Assembly (NCBI RefSeq): GCF_000964005.1
Contig: NZ_JXYP01000005.1
Span: 1 to 64,000 of the forward strand
Direction: 5' to 3'
DNA from: Williamsia herbipolensis
GTDB taxonomy: Bacteria > Actinomycetota > Actinomycetes > Mycobacteriales > Mycobacteriaceae
DNA length: 64,000 nucleotides
A model generated the notes under the pieces. That model searched no databases and had not been told where the DNA came from. It worked only from the letters and a program-made list of their open reading frames with translations. A program made the position numbers and the translations under genes. The stretch's first letter is position 1. Each line of letters begins with the position of its first letter. This document shows, one piece after another, positions 8,297 through 17,009 of the stretch.

Positions 8297-8407
8297 CTGT
8301 CACGGACGGGGGTGCGATCCGGTGTAATGGTTGAGTCGGTGGCCGCGCCGGTTCTGCACGCGGGGTGAGACGTGACGTGGCCCACACCTTCGGCGAGAGG
8401 CCCAGAC

Positions 8408-9235
8408 GTGCAGACCGAGGATCCGGTGGCTCCGGCAGACCCCGCCCGCAGCAATCCCGACCCCCACGATCTCCCCGGTGCCGAACGCTCCGGTGTCGAC
8501 ATCGCCGACGAGTCCGACGAGACCCTTGCGCGGGCGGCCGCGGTCGGCGACCGGGCCGCCTTCGACGAACTGGTCCGACGAACCCTGCCGATGCTGCTGC
8601 GGTACGCGCGGCGCATGGTCTCCGATGCCGGCAACGCCGAGGACGTGGTGCAGGAGGCATTGCTGGCCGCGTGGAAGGGGCTACCGCGGTTCGGATTCCA
8701 GAGCAGTTTCCGCACCTGGGTGTTCTCGATCGCGCATCGCAAGATCATCGACCTGCGCCGTCGTCGCAGTGAGGTGGCCGCCGACGACGAGTTCCTGACC
8801 GCGATCCCGTCGTCGTCGCCGACCCCTCTCGACGACGCGATGGGCACGTCCCTGCGTGACGCACTCGAACGCGAGCTCGCCGAGATGCCCTATCTCTCGC
8901 GCGCCACCTGGTGGCTGCGGGAGATGGAGGGGTTGTCGCACCCGGAGATCGCCCGCGTCCTCGACATCACGCCCAACTCGGTGCGGGGACACCTCCAGCG
9001 CACCCGGGCGCGCCTCGCCGAACGGATGGAGCCGTGGCGGCCCGGACGCGACCCTGCCGGGCCGGATCGCCCTTCGCAGTCAACCCATCCCCCGAAACGC
9101 CCGGATCCACCGGCCGGACGTGCCCCACGCCGACAGGGCAGGTCGTCGACCACCGCCGACCCACCGGACACCGCACCTTCACCGACCACCCAGGATCCAC
9201 CGACATCGGAGACCACATGGCAATCACGGACGTGA
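8408..9235 (+). CDS. ECF sigma-70 factor with long proline-rich tail
   Basis: A 275-residue ECF sigma factor. Region 2 (AFDELVRRTLPMLLRYARRM, AEDVVQEALLAAWKGL, FRTWVFSIAHRKIIDLRRRR) and region 4 (MEGLSHPEIARVLDITPNSV, RGHLQRTRARL) are complete. About 75 residues of Pro/Arg/Ser-rich sequence follow region 4, which is unusual and may be regulatory. The GTG at 8408 is preferred because GAGAGG lies 7 bases upstream; a GTG at 8372 is possible. It diverges from the Asp23 operon and overlaps the next gene by 19 bases, so it probably controls envelope-stress genes. Confidence 0.85.
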   Translation: MQTEDPVAPADPARSNPDPHDLPGAERSGVDIADESDETLARAAAVGDRAAFDELVRRTLPMLLRYARRMVSDAGNAEDVVQEALLAAWKGLPRFGFQSSFRTWVFSIAHRKIIDLRRRRSEVAADDEFLTAIPSSSPTPLDDAMGTSLRDALERELAEMPYLSRATWWLREMEGLSHPEIARVLDITPNSVRGHLQRTRARLAERMEPWRPGRDPAGPDRPSQSTHPPKRPDPPAGRAPRRQGRSSTTADPPDTAPSPTTQDPPTSETTWQSRT

Positions 9236-9687
9236 GCGATCAGGGGTCGGAGAAGTGGATCGTCGAGGCGGGCCGTGAGCTGGATCCACCGGCGTCCGAC
9301 GTCGAGCGGCTCACCGCGCGGGTCATCGACTCGGCGCGCAGACTGTCGCACTCCCGCTCGGAGTTGGCGACCGACCGCACCTCGGTCGTCGTCACCGACC
9401 GCGTGGTGCGTCGGGTGATCATGATCGAGATCCGTCGCCAGGTGTCGCGGCCGGTGCTGGAGGTCGCGGTGACCTCGGAGGAGCGTGAGGTGACCGGTGT
9501 CCGACTCGGTCTGATGTGCCGCTACGACGACGACCTCGGCGCGCTCGCCGACCGGGCCCGCGGGGTGACCAGGGAGGTCCTCGCGGCCACCCTCGGAGAG
9601 GTGCGAGGTGCTCGCGCGGCGAGCCGAGTCGACGTCGACTGGATGGATCTCGACTGGCGCCCGCCCTCGACCACCGGGAAGAACTAG
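9217..9687 (+). CDS. Asp23-like protein coupled to the ECF sigma gene
   Basis: A 156-residue protein whose middle (residues 45-135) resembles the Asp23/Gls24 pattern: a TSVVVTDRVVRRVIMIEI strand-helix, then EVAVTSEEREVTGVRLGL and a helix with ADRARGVTREVLAATLG. The start ATG lies inside the last codons of the sigma gene, so translation is coupled. Being made with the sigma factor, it could be its partner or regulator. It has no membrane helix or zinc motif of a classical anti-sigma factor. Its stop codon lies inside the KstR-type palindrome. Confidence 0.65.
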   Translation: MAITDVSDQGSEKWIVEAGRELDPPASDVERLTARVIDSARRLSHSRSELATDRTSVVVTDRVVRRVIMIEIRRQVSRPVLEVAVTSEEREVTGVRLGLMCRYDDDLGALADRARGVTREVLAATLGEVRGARAASRVDVDWMDLDWRPPSTTGKN

Positions 9688-9700
9688 AACCTGTTCTAGT
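9683..9700. promoter_or_regulatory. KstR-type operator
   Basis: ACTAGAACCTGTTCTAGT is a perfect palindrome with 8-base arms and a 2-base centre. Its core fits the published mycobacterial KstR consensus TnnAACnnGTTnnA exactly. KstR is the TetR-family repressor of the cholesterol catabolism regulon. The site lies 64 bases before the chosen start of the FAD dehydrogenase and overlaps the stop codon of the previous gene, so it most likely controls the dehydrogenase. Confidence 0.8.
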
Positions 9701-9763
9701 ATCTCGCTACTGTTGACGGATCGGGCGGTACCACCGCCTCGACGACGAGCGAGAGGACATGTG

Positions 9764-11218
9764 GTGCGCGCCGAACTCCCCGAGGTCATCCGTCACACCG
9801 ACATCACCGACTGGTCCGACGAGGTCGACGTCCTCGTCGTCGGGTGCGGCATCTCGGGTGGGTGCGCCGCGGTCGAGGCGGCCACCGCGGGAGCCTCGGT
9901 GCTCGTCCTGGAACGCGCCGGTGTCGCCGGCGGCACCACCTCGCTGGCCGGCGGCCATTTCTATCTCGGTGGCGGGACCGCGGTGCAGCAGGCGACCGGT
10001 CACGCCGACTCGGCCGAGGAGATGGAGAAGTACATCACCGCGGTCAGCCGCGATCCCGAACCCGACAAGATCCACGCCTACTGTCGCGACAGCGTCGAGC
10101 ACTTCGACTGGCTCGAAGCGCTCGGCTTCCACTTCGAGCGCAGCTTCTACGACAAGAAGGCCGTCATCCAGCCCGGCACCGAGGGGCTCATGTTCACCGG
10201 CAACGAAAAGGTGTGGCCCTTCTGCGACATCGCCATCCCCGCGCCCCGCGGCCACAAGGTGCCCGTCCCCGGTGACACCGGGGGCGCCGGGATGGTGATC
10301 GACCTCCTCGTGAAGCGCCTCGCCGATCTCGACGTCGAGATCCGCTACGACACCGGCGCACGACACCTCGTGGTCGACGACGCCGGCGCCGTGGTGGGCG
10401 CGGGGTGGAAGCGGCTCGGCGAGACCGGGGCGATCCGGGCGCGCAGCGTGGTGATCGCCGCCGGCGGGTTCGTCATGAACGAGTCGATGGTCGACGAGTT
10501 CGTGCCGTCGCTGTCGGAGAAGCCCTACACACTCGGCAACACCTTCGACGACGGGCTCGGCATCCGTCTCGGTGCGTCGGTCGGCGCGGCGCTCAAGCAC
10601 ATGGACCAGACGTTCGTGACCGCGCCGGTCTACCCGCCCTCGGTGCTCATCACCGGACTCATCGTCAACGCCGACGGTGATCGCTTCGTCGCCGAGGACT
10701 CCTACCATTCGCGCACATCGGGTTTCGTGATGGATCAGCCCGGTGCCGTGGCATACCTGATCGTCGATGAGGCACACATGGAACGGCCCGCGTTCCCGCT
10801 GATCTCGTTCATCGACGGCTGGGAGACCATCGAGGAGATGGAGGCCGCCCTCGAGATCCCGGCCGGACGTCTGGTCGCGACGATGGACCGGTACAACACC
10901 CACGCCGCCGATGGCGAGGACCCCGATTTCCACAAGCGCCCCGAGTGGTTGGCGCCGCAGACCGAGGGCCCTTGGGCGGCATTCGATCTGAGTCTGGGCA
11001 AGGCGCTCTACGCCGGCTTCACGATGGGCGGGTTGGCGACCAGCGTCGACGGCGAGGTCCTCACCGAGGCGGGTGCACCGATCGCGGGGCTCTATGCGGC
11101 GGGCGCGGGCGCGGCCAACATCGCACAGGACGGCAAGGGATACGCCAGCGGAACCCAGCTCGGCGAGGGCTCCTACTTCGGTCGTCGCGCGGGTAGGCAC
11201 GCAGCCGGTCGAGCCTGA
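9764..11218 (+). CDS. FAD-dependent dehydrogenase of the 3-ketosteroid dehydrogenase / fumarate reductase family
   Basis: A 484-residue flavoprotein of the FAD_binding_2 family. The dinucleotide motif GCGISG lies at residues 27-32, with AGGTTSLAGG soon after and AAGGFVMNE at the second FAD contact. The C-terminal part has the typical GLYAAGAGAANIAQ and KGYASGTQLGEG flavin segment. Relatives include 3-ketosteroid delta-1-dehydrogenases. The KstR-type palindrome upstream supports a steroid substrate. GTG codons at 9761 and 9764 compete; 9764 has better spacing (6 bases) from GAGAGGA. The exact substrate cannot be read from sequence. Confidence 0.82.
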   Translation: MRAELPEVIRHTDITDWSDEVDVLVVGCGISGGCAAVEAATAGASVLVLERAGVAGGTTSLAGGHFYLGGGTAVQQATGHADSAEEMEKYITAVSRDPEPDKIHAYCRDSVEHFDWLEALGFHFERSFYDKKAVIQPGTEGLMFTGNEKVWPFCDIAIPAPRGHKVPVPGDTGGAGMVIDLLVKRLADLDVEIRYDTGARHLVVDDAGAVVGAGWKRLGETGAIRARSVVIAAGGFVMNESMVDEFVPSLSEKPYTLGNTFDDGLGIRLGASVGAALKHMDQTFVTAPVYPPSVLITGLIVNADGDRFVAEDSYHSRTSGFVMDQPGAVAYLIVDEAHMERPAFPLISFIDGWETIEEMEAALEIPAGRLVATMDRYNTHAADGEDPDFHKRPEWLAPQTEGPWAAFDLSLGKALYAGFTMGGLATSVDGEVLTEAGAPIAGLYAAGAGAANIAQDGKGYASGTQLGEGSYFGRRAGRHAAGRA

Positions 11219-11312
11219 CGCTTGACGTCTCATCTCGCACCATCGATGCGAACAACTGCCCGCTCGACGGCGATAGGTGCACGGTCGATGGGGCGGGGGC
11301 TGGACACACGAA

Positions 11313-11351
11313 AACGGACCGAAGCCAAGGGGTAGATGGCTTCGGTCCGTT
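11313..11351. terminator. Perfect 15-base-pair hairpin between convergent genes
   Basis: AACGGACCGAAGCCA pairs perfectly with TGGCTTCGGTCCGTT around a 9-base loop. The A's before and T's after make it usable in both directions. It separates the rightward FAD dehydrogenase and the leftward fasciclin lipoprotein. Confidence 0.85.
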
Positions 11352-11360
11352 GTCCGTGGG

Positions 11361-11392
11361 TGACGTACCGGACCCGGAGGTCCGATACGTCA
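11361..11392 (-). terminator. Second hairpin downstream of the fasciclin gene
   Basis: TGACGTACCGGACC pairs with GGTCCGATACGTCA around a 4-base loop, with a single mismatch. It lies 32 bases beyond the stop of the leftward fasciclin gene and 9 bases from the previous hairpin, so two hairpins stand in tandem. Confidence 0.6.
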
Positions 11393-11423
11393 GTTCACAG
11401 CTGGTACATCAGTGATCAAGTGA

Positions 11424-12101
11424 TCAGGCCGGGGGCATGAGCACCGAGTCGATGAGGTACACGGTCGCGTTGGCGGTCTTGACGCCACCACAGATGACCG
11501 AGGCGTTGCCGGATCCGACCTTGAGGTCGTTGCCCGAGCCCGAGACGGTGACGTCCTGGCCCTCGACGGTCTTGTGGGTGCCGGCGATCTGCGACGGCGA
11601 GAGCTGACCCGGGATGACGTGGTAGGTCAGGATCTTGGTCAGCAGGGCGTCATCGGTCTTCAGGGTGTCGATGGTGGCCGCCGGGATCTTGGCGAACGCA
11701 TCGTCAACCGGCGCGAAGACGGTGAACTGGCTGCTGTTGAGGGTGTCGACCAGGTTGACCTTGGGGTTCAGCTGTCCGGAGACGGCCTGGGTCAGGGTCT
11801 TGAGCAGCGGGTTGTTCGAGGCTGCGGTCGCAACCGGGTCCAAAGCCATGCCACCGACCGAGCCGGGGCCGCTGGCGTTGGCCTCGGCGTAGGAGGCGCA
11901 GCCCGAGCCCACGAGATCGGCGGCCGGATCGGCGCTGGCGGCCGAGCTCTCGGCGGCCGACGACGCGGCGGTCGAGGTGGCGGCGGTGCTGGACGATGCG
12001 GAGTCGGAGCTGTCGTCGCTGGAGCAACCGGCGACGAGGCCGACTGCCATGCCCAGGCTTGCAACTGCTACGGCGAATCGTTGGGTCCTCTTGAGGGCCA
12101 T
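11424..12101 (-). CDS. Fasciclin-domain lipoprotein, MPT83-like
   Basis: A 225-residue exported lipoprotein. A signal peptide ends in the lipobox LVAGC with Cys26, followed by a Ser/Ala-rich linker to about residue 60 and one fasciclin (FAS1) domain, residues 75-225. FAS1 motifs are visible: [18 protein letters not shown] and [12 protein letters not shown]. It resembles MPT83/MPT70 of M. tuberculosis, which belong to the SigK regulon. A SigK-type promoter lies 38 bases before the ATG, and sigK-rskA lie 2 kb away. Likely a surface protein for adhesion or ligand binding. Confidence 0.9.
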   Translation of the reverse strand: MALKRTQRFAVAVASLGMAVGLVAGCSSDDSSDSASSSTAATSTAASSAAESSAASADPAADLVGSGCASYAEANASGPGSVGGMALDPVATAASNNPLLKTLTQAVSGQLNPKVNLVDTLNSSQFTVFAPVDDAFAKIPAATIDTLKTDDALLTKILTYHVIPGQLSPSQIAGTHKTVEGQDVTVSGSGNDLKVGSGNASVICGGVKTANATVYLIDSVLMPPA

Positions 12102-12138
12102 TGCCTATCCAATCTTTTGGTGTTGTCGGTCACTTGCC

Positions 12139-12165
12139 ATTCGGACCCTACGGGTAGCCGGATGG
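12139..12165 (-). promoter_or_regulatory. SigK-type promoter of the fasciclin gene
   Basis: On the minus strand CCATCC (12165-12160) and CCGAAT (12144-12139) stand 15 bases apart. Both hexamers equal the consensus described for mycobacterial SigK promoters. The -10 element ends 37 bases before the ATG, so the leader would be about 30 bases. Confidence 0.75.
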
Positions 12166-12259
12166 GTCCGGTCCGAAAATTGTTGTCTCGAATCCGTCAC
12201 CACCCATCTGACATGTCACGGCCGGATAACGGTCATCGGAAACTGACCTCGACGTTCAG

Positions 12260-12286
12260 ACATCCGTTCGGGGATCGGCGTCGAAT
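12260..12286 (+). promoter_or_regulatory. Near-consensus SigK-type promoter of the molybdopterin oxidoreductase
   Basis: ACATCC (12260-12265) and TCGAAT (12281-12286) match CCATCC and CCGAAT at 5 of 6 positions each, with the same 15-base spacing as the divergent promoter of the fasciclin gene. The leader to the ATG at 12392 would be about 100 bases, and in-frame ATGs at 12308 and 12356 lie within it. Confidence 0.6.
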
Positions 12287-12391
12287 AGCTTGATGAACCT
12301 TTGACACATGCATTTCGCCGGGTCGGGCAGCAATTCCTCTCGGCGCGGTGACGACATGCGTCTCAAGCGATCTTCAACCGAGAGGCCCATC

Positions 12392-13918
12392 ATGCGAATC
12401 GAGAAGACCGCCCGCGGCGCCCTGGCCGGCCTCGTGGCCGTCGGGTCCGCACTGGCGGCCGGCGAGATCGTCTCTGTCGCGGTCTCGTCCTATGCCTCCC
12501 CGTACTTCGCGGTCGGTTCCTATCTCGTCGACAACGCGCCGGCTCCGGTGCGCGAGTTCGCGATCCGGCAGTTCGGGACCAACGACAAGATCGCGCTGCT
12601 GACCGGCATGGCCGTGGGCATCGCGGTCCTCGCCGTCGTCGCCGGTCTCGTCGAACGCCGCACCCGTCCGATCGGCTCGGTGCTCATCGTGCTGTTCGGT
12701 GCCTTCGGTGTGTTCGCCGCCATGGCCCGACCCACCGCCGACGCGAGCTACTCGATCCCGTCGATCGTCGCGGCGGTCGTCGGCGTCATCGTGCTGCGCG
12801 CGTTGCTCGGCTTCTTCGGCCGGACCAATGCCGCGGCGCCGGAACAGAACGGCCTCTCGCGCCGACTCTTCTTCTCCTCGGCGGTGACGGTGGCCGTCGT
12901 CGCCGGGGCCGTGGCCTTCGCGGGCAAGAAGATCGCCGAGGCCGGCGACGCCATCGCCGAACGCCGCAAGCTGAAGCTGCCGACGCCGGTCAGCAAGGCC
13001 GCCCCGATTCCCGCGGGCGCCGACCTGAAGGTTCCCGGTGCGACACCGTTCGTGACCTCGAACTCCGACTTCTATCGCATCGACACGGCGCTGCAGGTCC
13101 CGAACCTCAAGACCGCGGACTGGCAACTGCGCATCCACGGCATGGTCGAGAACGAGATGACCCTCACGTGGGAGGACCTGATGGGGATGCAGGCGGAGGA
13201 GAAGGTCATCACCCTCACCTGTGTGTCCAACCAGGTCGGCGGCATCCTCGCCGGCAACGCCACCTGGATCGGCTACCCGATCAAGTCGATCCTCGAGCGT
13301 GTCGGGGTCAAGAGCGACGCCGACATGCTGTTCTCCACCAGCGTCGACGGCTGGACCTCCGGGTCCCCGATCTCGGCGCTCACCGACGGACGCGATGCGA
13401 TCCTCGCCGTCGCCATGAACGGGCAGCCCCTTCCCCTCGAACACGGGTACCCCGTCCGCCAGGTGGTGCCGGGCCTCTACGGCTTCGTCTCGGCGTGCAA
13501 GTGGGTCGTCGACTGGGAGATCACGCGGTTCGACAAGGCCGAGGCGTACTGGACCAAGCGCGGCTGGGGCGCGCAGGGGCCGATCAAGACCGCGTCGCGC
13601 ATCGACCGGCCCGAACCCTTCTCGAGCTCCCCCGCCGGCGAGGTCATCCTGGCGGGCACGGCCTGGGCGCAGCACCGCGGTATCTCGAAGGTCGAGGTGC
13701 GGATCGACAACGGACCGTGGGAGCCCGCAGATCTCACCGAGGAGTACTCGAACGACACCTGGCGACAGTGGTCGTACCGATGGCAGGCCACACCGGGCCA
13801 GCACACCGTCTACTGCAGGGCCACCGACAAAACCGGACAGCTGCAGACCGAAGAACGCACGCCCCCGATCCCGGGTGGCGCCACAGGCTGGCACAACCGT
13901 GTCCTCACGATTGCGTAG
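12392..13918 (+). CDS. Membrane-anchored molybdopterin-dependent oxidoreductase (sulfite oxidase/YedY-like)
   Basis: A 508-residue protein. The first 200 residues hold about five membrane helices. The catalytic sulfite-oxidase-type domain follows: VPNLKTADWQLRIHG, then the molybdenum-ligand cysteine Cys277 in ITLTCVSNQVGG, then HGYPVRQVVPGLYG, and a C-terminal Ig-like dimerisation domain. The catalytic part is predicted to lie outside the membrane. The ATG at 12392 has GAGAGG 6 bases upstream; earlier in-frame ATGs would add a basic leader. A SigK-type promoter upstream and sigK just downstream tie it to the SigK regulon. A substrate such as methionine sulfoxide or sulfite is inference. Confidence 0.88.
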   Translation: MRIEKTARGALAGLVAVGSALAAGEIVSVAVSSYASPYFAVGSYLVDNAPAPVREFAIRQFGTNDKIALLTGMAVGIAVLAVVAGLVERRTRPIGSVLIVLFGAFGVFAAMARPTADASYSIPSIVAAVVGVIVLRALLGFFGRTNAAAPEQNGLSRRLFFSSAVTVAVVAGAVAFAGKKIAEAGDAIAERRKLKLPTPVSKAAPIPAGADLKVPGATPFVTSNSDFYRIDTALQVPNLKTADWQLRIHGMVENEMTLTWEDLMGMQAEEKVITLTCVSNQVGGILAGNATWIGYPIKSILERVGVKSDADMLFSTSVDGWTSGSPISALTDGRDAILAVAMNGQPLPLEHGYPVRQVVPGLYGFVSACKWVVDWEITRFDKAEAYWTKRGWGAQGPIKTASRIDRPEPFSSSPAGEVILAGTAWAQHRGISKVEVRIDNGPWEPADLTEEYSNDTWRQWSYRWQATPGQHTVYCRATDKTGQLQTEERTPPIPGGATGWHNRVLTIA

Positions 13919-13950
13919 GGCGATGAATCAGACAAGCTACTGTCGGTCCT

Positions 13951-14526
13951 GTGACCGACCGTTCTCTCGCGCGTCTGCCGGAACTGGCAGACCTCTTGGA
14001 GAGGACTGCTGCGCGCGACCGGGCTGCCTTCGCAGCGCTGTACGACGCGACCAGTCCACGGATCTACGGCCTCATCCTGCGGGTGCTGCGCGATCCCGGG
14101 TACGCCGAGGAGACGCTGCAGGAGGTCTACCTGCAGGTATGGCAGAACGCCGCGAACTATCGACCGGACATGGGCTCGGTCGTGTCGTGGATGCTGACGA
14201 TCGGTCACCGTCGTGCGGTCGATCGCGTCCGCTCGGAGGAGGCGTCGTCGCGGCGTGGGACGCAGTACACGGTCTCGAACGCGATGACCGAGGTCGACGA
14301 GGTCGTCGAATCGGTGGTCACCCGCGAGGACCGGCGCGCGGTCATCGCGTGCCTGGGAACCCTCACCGACACCCAGCGGGAGAGCATCGAACTGTCGTAT
14401 TACGGCGGGCTGAGCTACCCGCAGGTGGCCGAGAAGCTCGGGGCGGCGCTGCCCACCGTGAAATCACGCATCCGGGACGGGCTGCGTCGACTCAAGTCTT
14501 GCCTGGAGTCCTCCGATGAGGCCTGA
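13951..14526 (+). CDS. sigK: ECF sigma factor SigK
   Basis: A 191-residue ECF sigma factor. Region 2 is seen in AFAALYDATSPRIYGLILRV and AEETLQEVYLQVWQNAANY, with the SigK-like MGSVVSWMLTIGHRRAVDRVR. Region 4 has YYGGLSYPQVAEKLG and LPTVKSRIRDGLRRLK. The length fits mycobacterial SigK (about 187). It overlaps rskA by 11 bases. It lies between a putative SigK-controlled oxidoreductase and its anti-sigma gene; no SigK-type promoter of its own was found, so it may be read with the upstream gene. Confidence 0.9.
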   Translation: MTDRSLARLPELADLLERTAARDRAAFAALYDATSPRIYGLILRVLRDPGYAEETLQEVYLQVWQNAANYRPDMGSVVSWMLTIGHRRAVDRVRSEEASSRRGTQYTVSNAMTEVDEVVESVVTREDRRAVIACLGTLTDTQRESIELSYYGGLSYPQVAEKLGAALPTVKSRIRDGLRRLKSCLESSDEA

Positions 14527-15391
14527 CCGAGATCCTCGCGAGCTCGTCGACGACCTGCTCGAGCTCTACGCCATCGACGCACTCGACCGATCCGAGCGCG
14601 CGTCCTTCGAGGCCGCGTTGCAGGCCATCGATCCCGAACGTCGCGTCGCCGCGGTCACCGAGATCCGTCGCACGCACGACGCCATCGCGCGCATGGCCGC
14701 CGAACACACCGTCGTGCCGCCGTCGGCGGTGCGTCGATCGCTGCTCGACGCCGTGAGTGCGGATCGTCCCGGAGCGGTCCGGCCGCTGCGCTCGGTCCCG
14801 GCGGATGCCGCCGGTCCGGCGTCGCGGGACATCCCCGCCCTCTCCGTCGACGAGGCGCCGCACGCCGACGGCCCGTCCCACGGCGACGAGCTGGCCGCTC
14901 GGCGCACACGGCGACGCCGGCTCGCGATGTCGGTGGCATCGGCCGCCGCAGCGCTGTTGCTCGTCATCGGCGGTGTGGTCATCGGGCGCTCGTCGGTGTC
15001 GAGTCCGGAGCCGTCCAGCCCGGCCATCGCGGCGGGTTCGGTCGAACTCGAGCAGCTCCGATCGGTGATGAGCGCGCAGGATGCCGAGATGCATCGCACC
15101 CAGCTGACCGGGATGCCCGGGACGGTCGTGGTGGCGTCGTCGCGGTCGATGGACACTGCCGTGGTGCTGCTCGACAGTGCGCCGGTCCCCGCGAACGCAC
15201 AGACCTATCAGCTGTGGCTCATCGGGAACACGCACGCACCGAAGTCGGCCGGCCTGATCACCGACGCCTCGGCGTCGACCCCGGTGATCGTCCACGGACT
15301 CGATCAGTCGCGGACGGTCGGCATGACCATGGAGCCCCGCGGGGGATCACCGCAGCCGACCGGCGACGTCCTCGCCGCTGTCTCCATCTGA
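14516..15391 (+). CDS. rskA: Membrane anti-sigma-K factor RskA
   Basis: A 291-residue single-pass protein. An N-terminal cytoplasmic domain (ELVDDLLELYAIDALDRSER; RskA type without the zinc motif) binds the sigma factor. A Pro/Asp-rich linker leads to one membrane helix (136-157, after RRTRRRR). The extracytoplasmic RskA domain follows, with TYQLWLIG near residue 230 and LAAVSI at the end. It is longer than the M. tuberculosis protein (about 232), mainly through the linker. RskA is released by regulated proteolysis in mycobacteria. The 11-base overlap with sigK ensures coupled synthesis. Confidence 0.9.
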   Translation: MRPDRDPRELVDDLLELYAIDALDRSERASFEAALQAIDPERRVAAVTEIRRTHDAIARMAAEHTVVPPSAVRRSLLDAVSADRPGAVRPLRSVPADAAGPASRDIPALSVDEAPHADGPSHGDELAARRTRRRRLAMSVASAAAALLLVIGGVVIGRSSVSSPEPSSPAIAAGSVELEQLRSVMSAQDAEMHRTQLTGMPGTVVVASSRSMDTAVVLLDSAPVPANAQTYQLWLIGNTHAPKSAGLITDASASTPVIVHGLDQSRTVGMTMEPRGGSPQPTGDVLAAVSI

Positions 15392-15621
15392 CACGTTTCG
15401 TCCGTGCGACTGTTTCCGCTGACAGTCGTCATCTGGCGGCCCTCGGGTGGGCACCTCGCCCCGCGATGTCCGGTGCTATGTTTCGTTCAACCTTCGGTCG
15501 CCGATCGTGACCGTTCGCCCTTCGAAGTGCCTGCGTCGGTGACCCCTCGGACGCGGCCTCACGCGGTGTCGTCGTGACGCCGTCGTGAACACGTGTGCAG
15601 CAGTGTGAGACAGGTGGGTAT

Positions 15622-16704
15622 ATGAGCGTCGGTGTCGTGCGCGAGATCGCGGAGGGGGAACGGCGCGTCGCGCTGGTACCCAAGGTGGTCGCGTCGTTGG
15701 TGAACAAGAAGGTCGACGTGATCGTCGAATCGGGAGCGGGTCTGGGTGCTCTCATCCCCGACTCGCTCTACACCGACGCCGGGGCCACCATCGGTGACCC
15801 GTGGTCGGCGGATCTGGTCGTGAAGGTCGTCGCCCCGACCGACGACGAGGTCGCGAAACTGCACTCGGGTCAGACCCTCATCGGGTTCCTCGCTCCGCGC
15901 AATCAGACCAACCAGATCGGCGCCCTCAAGTCCGCCGGTGTGCAGGCGTTCGCGGTCGAGGCGATCCCGCGCATCTCGCGCGCCCAGGCCATGGACGCAC
16001 TGAGCTCGCAGGGCAATGTCTCCGGCTACAAGGCCGTGCTTCTCGCCGCCGAACAGTCCACCCGCTACTTCCCCATGCTGACCACCGCGGCCGGCACGGT
16101 GAAGCCGGCGACCGCGCTGATCCTCGGTGTCGGTGTCGCGGGCCTGCAGGCACTGGCCACCGCCAAGCGTCTCGGTGCCCGCACCACGGGGTACGACGTG
16201 CGGCCCGAGGTCGCCGATCAGGTGAAGTCGGTCGGCGCGCAGTGGCTCGATCTCGGCATCGACGCCGCCGGTGAGGGCGGCTACGCCCGCGAGCTCACCG
16301 AGGACGAGCGCGCCCAGCAGCAGAAGGCCCTCGAGGACGCGATCAAGGGATTCGACGTGGTCATCACGACCGCACTCGTGCCCGGTCGTCCCGCCCCACG
16401 CCTCGTGACCGCCGCCGCGGTCGAGGGCATGAAGCCCGGCAGCGTGATCGTCGACCTCGCCGGCGAGACCGGCGGCAACTGCGAACTCACCGAGCCCGGC
16501 GAGAACGTCGTCAAGCACGGCGTGACGATCTGCTCGCCCCTCAACCTCCCCGCCGGTATGCCCGAGCATGCCAGCGAGCTCTACTCCAAGAATCTCCTCG
16601 CCCTCATCGAGCTGATGCTCGACGAGAACGGCTCGATCGCACCGGATTTCTCCGACGAGGTGCTCGCGAAGTCGTGCGTGACCCGAGAGGCAGGCGACGC
16701 CTGA
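15622..16704 (+). CDS. pntAA: NAD(P) transhydrogenase subunit alpha part 1 (PntAA)
   Basis: A 360-residue soluble NAD(H)-binding domain of the proton-translocating transhydrogenase, which reduces NADP with NADH using the proton gradient. It has the alanine-dehydrogenase-like start (VGVVREIAEGERRVALVPKV), the Rossmann motif LGVGVAGLQALATAKRLGA, and GETGGNCE near residue 285. The family is split here into alpha-1, alpha-2 and beta genes, as in other actinobacteria. Its TGA overlaps the next ATG by one base. Confidence 0.95.
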   Translation: MSVGVVREIAEGERRVALVPKVVASLVNKKVDVIVESGAGLGALIPDSLYTDAGATIGDPWSADLVVKVVAPTDDEVAKLHSGQTLIGFLAPRNQTNQIGALKSAGVQAFAVEAIPRISRAQAMDALSSQGNVSGYKAVLLAAEQSTRYFPMLTTAAGTVKPATALILGVGVAGLQALATAKRLGARTTGYDVRPEVADQVKSVGAQWLDLGIDAAGEGGYARELTEDERAQQQKALEDAIKGFDVVITTALVPGRPAPRLVTAAAVEGMKPGSVIVDLAGETGGNCELTEPGENVVKHGVTICSPLNLPAGMPEHASELYSKNLLALIELMLDENGSIAPDFSDEVLAKSCVTREAGDA

Positions 16705-17009
16705 TGTACACCGGACTCCTGGCCAACCTCGCGATCCTGGTGCTCGCCGGATTCGTGGGCTTCGCCGTCATCTCCAAGGTGCCCAACACCCTGCACACCC
16801 CGCTGATGTCGGGCACGAACGCCATCCACGGCATCGTGGTGCTCGGCGCGCTGGTGGTGCTCGGCGCCCTTCCCGCCGACGCGAACTGGGGCGTACGGAT
16901 CATCGCGTTCGTCGCGTTGGTCTTCGGCACGCTCAACGTCATCGGCGGCTTCGCCGTCACCGACCGCATGCTCGGGATGTTCAAGGGCAAGAAGGAGGTC
17001 ACCAAGTGA
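16704..17009 (+). CDS. pntAB: NAD(P) transhydrogenase subunit alpha part 2 (PntAB)
   Basis: A 101-residue membrane subunit with three to four helices (LLANLAILVLAGFVGFAVIS, HGIVVLGALVVLGAL, IIAFVALVFGTLNVIGGFAV). It supplies part of the proton channel together with PntB. The ATG at 16704 shares its A with the stop of pntAA, and the end overlaps the GTG of pntB by 4 bases. Confidence 0.94.
   Translation: MYTGLLANLAILVLAGFVGFAVISKVPNTLHTPLMSGTNAIHGIVVLGALVVLGALPADANWGVRIIAFVALVFGTLNVIGGFAVTDRMLGMFKGKKEVTK

Noticed and set aside
8211-8327. Possible coding frame between the Asp23 operon and the sigma gene
   Set aside because: Shadows without a start signal; the region is better explained as a divergent promoter with direct repeats.
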